Positions 4,968-5,393 of a stretch of DNA of 5,393 bases are shown piece by piece. Every line of letters starts with the position of its first letter. The stretch's first letter is position 1. The stretch spans positions 1 to 5,393 of the forward strand of contig CALVVD010000070.1 in NCBI GenBank assembly GCA_944363745.1. The letters are read 5' to 3'. The translations under genes were made by a program, and so were the position numbers. The DNA is from an uncultured Bacilli bacterium (GTDB lineage Bacteria > Bacillota_I > Bacilli_A > RF39 > UBA660). Under the pieces are notes generated by a model. It saw only the letters and a list, made by a program, of their open reading frames with translations. It was not told the origin of the DNA and ran no database searches.

Positions 4968-5393
4968 CTATGGACCAGTAGGACCAGTTGGACCGGTAGG
5001 ACCTGTAGCCCCAGTTGGACCAGTAGGACCAGTGACACCGCTTGCTCCTGTAGGACCACTTACTCCAGTTGGACCAGTTGGACCTGTAACACCACTTGCA
5101 CCTGTAGGTCCAGTAGCTCCACTAGCACCCGTAGGACCAGATACTCCTGTGGCTCCAGTAGCACCAGTTGCTCCCGTTGCCCCAGTTGGTCCAGTCGCTC
5201 CACTTACACCAGTAGGGCCACTAACTCCTGTAGGACCAGTAGGGCCTTGTGGAATACTTAAACTTAATATAAAGTTAGGTGCAGTTCCAGTTATACTAGC
5301 AGTTGCCGTAGAACCAGGTGCACCAGTTGTAACAGTACCTATAGCAAGACTAGGTGTTGCTCCTGTTGTTCCCGTAGCTCCCGTTGCACCCGT
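4968..5393 (-). CDS. Collagen-like Gly-X-Thr repeat protein, N-terminus outside window
   Basis: An open minus-strand frame of 141 codons runs from the right edge to a TAG at 4970-4968; no start is in view, so the gene begins beyond the window. From N to C: a short collagen stretch (GAT GAT GTT GAT; 5355-5393), a 36-residue non-collagen module (5247-5354), then 30 perfect Gly-X-Y triplets and a final Gly-Pro before the stop. Triplets are GPT 14, GAT 7, GVS 4, GAS 3 and GVT 2, so Y is always Thr or Ser and no charged residue occurs. Such proteins form triple helices on spore exosporia, cell surfaces or phage fibres, and GPT threonines are O-glycosylated in Bacillus BclA. BclA ends in a globular trimerisation domain, whereas this protein stops within the repeats. 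The tract is much richer in G+C than its neighbours, largely because Gly, Pro and Ala codons demand it. Surface or spore location is inferred; a phage-type fibre is the main alternative. Confidence 0.88.
   Translation of the reverse strand, partial: TGATGATGTTGATPSLAIGTVTTGAPGSTATASITGTAPNFILSLSIPQGPTGPTGVSGPTGVSGATGPTGATGATGATGATGVSGPTGASGATGPTGASGVTGPTGPTGVSGPTGASGVTGPTGPTGATGPTGPTGPTGP
4971..5246 (-). repeat. Nine-base-period collagen repeat tract
   Basis: The tract encodes 30 Gly-X-Y triplets plus Gly-Pro. The DNA repeats with a nine-base period (variants of ggaccagtt on the plus strand), with silent and X-position variation. A higher-order unit of six triplets (54 bases) is visible: 5013-5048 resembles 5067-5102 with five differences in 36 bases. 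Tracts of this kind can change length by slippage or recombination. Confidence 0.9.
5247..5354 (-). other. Non-collagen module interrupting the collagen tract
   Basis: The 36 residues read [20 protein letters not shown] followed by [16 protein letters not shown]. Alternating small and beta-branched residues suggest a small beta-rich unit. From memory, similar segments (GTVTTG, PG, GTA, IPQG) recur between collagen stretches in other Bacillota collagen-like proteins. The module joins the triplets directly at IPQ-GPT. Its function is not known to me. Confidence 0.65.

Noticed and set aside
4971..5246. CRISPR-like or satellite repeat array
   Set aside because: The period is nine bases with no spacers, and the minus-strand frame is an uninterrupted Gly-X-Y coding tract that leads into a stop and a terminator.
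1..5393. Mycoplasma-type code with TGA read as Trp
   Set aside because: Trp is encoded by TGG throughout and no in-frame TGA is needed. Absence of TGA stops among six genes is expected at this low G+C.
1..5393. Insertion sequence, prophage or tRNA in the window
   Set aside because: No transposase, integrase, terminal inverted repeats, cloverleaf or phage structural gene was seen. The collagen-like protein could be phage-type, but none of its neighbours supports that.

Overview
The window is AT-rich, compactly coded bacterial chromosome. The very low G+C, strong AGGAG-type ribosome binding sites, U-tailed hairpin terminators and clade-style MurF and Ddl sequences suggest a low-G+C Bacillota or wall-bearing Mycoplasmatota-like lineage, such as an uncultured gut Bacilli or Clostridia. 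This placement is inferred from composition and protein style, not from a marker gene. Tryptophan is encoded by TGG, all six stops are TAA or TAG, and no in-frame TGA was seen, so nothing points to the Mycoplasma code.

Layout. (1) 1-2329, plus strand: the 3' part of a MurF-type ligase gene, then ddl 12 bases downstream. Ddl makes D-Ala-D-Ala and MurF attaches it to the UDP-MurNAc-tripeptide, so this is a functional peptidoglycan-precursor operon. It ends at a hairpin that overlaps the ddl stop codon. (2) 2367-3301, plus strand: a separately transcribed gene for a 286-residue single-pass membrane protein with an extracytoplasmic domain of unknown function. (3) 3320-4411, minus strand: a family 2 glycosyltransferase with C-terminal TPR-like repeats, convergent with gene 2 and sharing a two-way terminator with it. 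(4) 4488-4934, plus strand: a TspO/MBR family membrane protein, divergent from the glycosyltransferase. (5) 4968-5393, minus strand: the C-terminal 141 codons of a collagen-like protein, open through the right edge and without a start in the window. It shares a two-way terminator with tspO.

The most interesting part is the right end. The collagen-like tract has 30 complete Gly-X-Y triplets in which Y is always Thr or Ser and X is only Pro, Ala or Val. It follows a 36-residue non-collagen module, and the protein stops inside the triplets with no C-terminal globular domain. The tract looks like a dense array of possible O-glycosylation sites, as in GPT-rich exosporium or surface collagens, and a TPR glycosyltransferase is encoded about 560 bases away. 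A functional link between the two is a hypothesis only. There is no stretch over 300 bases without a gene; the two longest gaps, 2330-2440 and 4412-4487, hold terminator, promoter and ribosome-binding signals.
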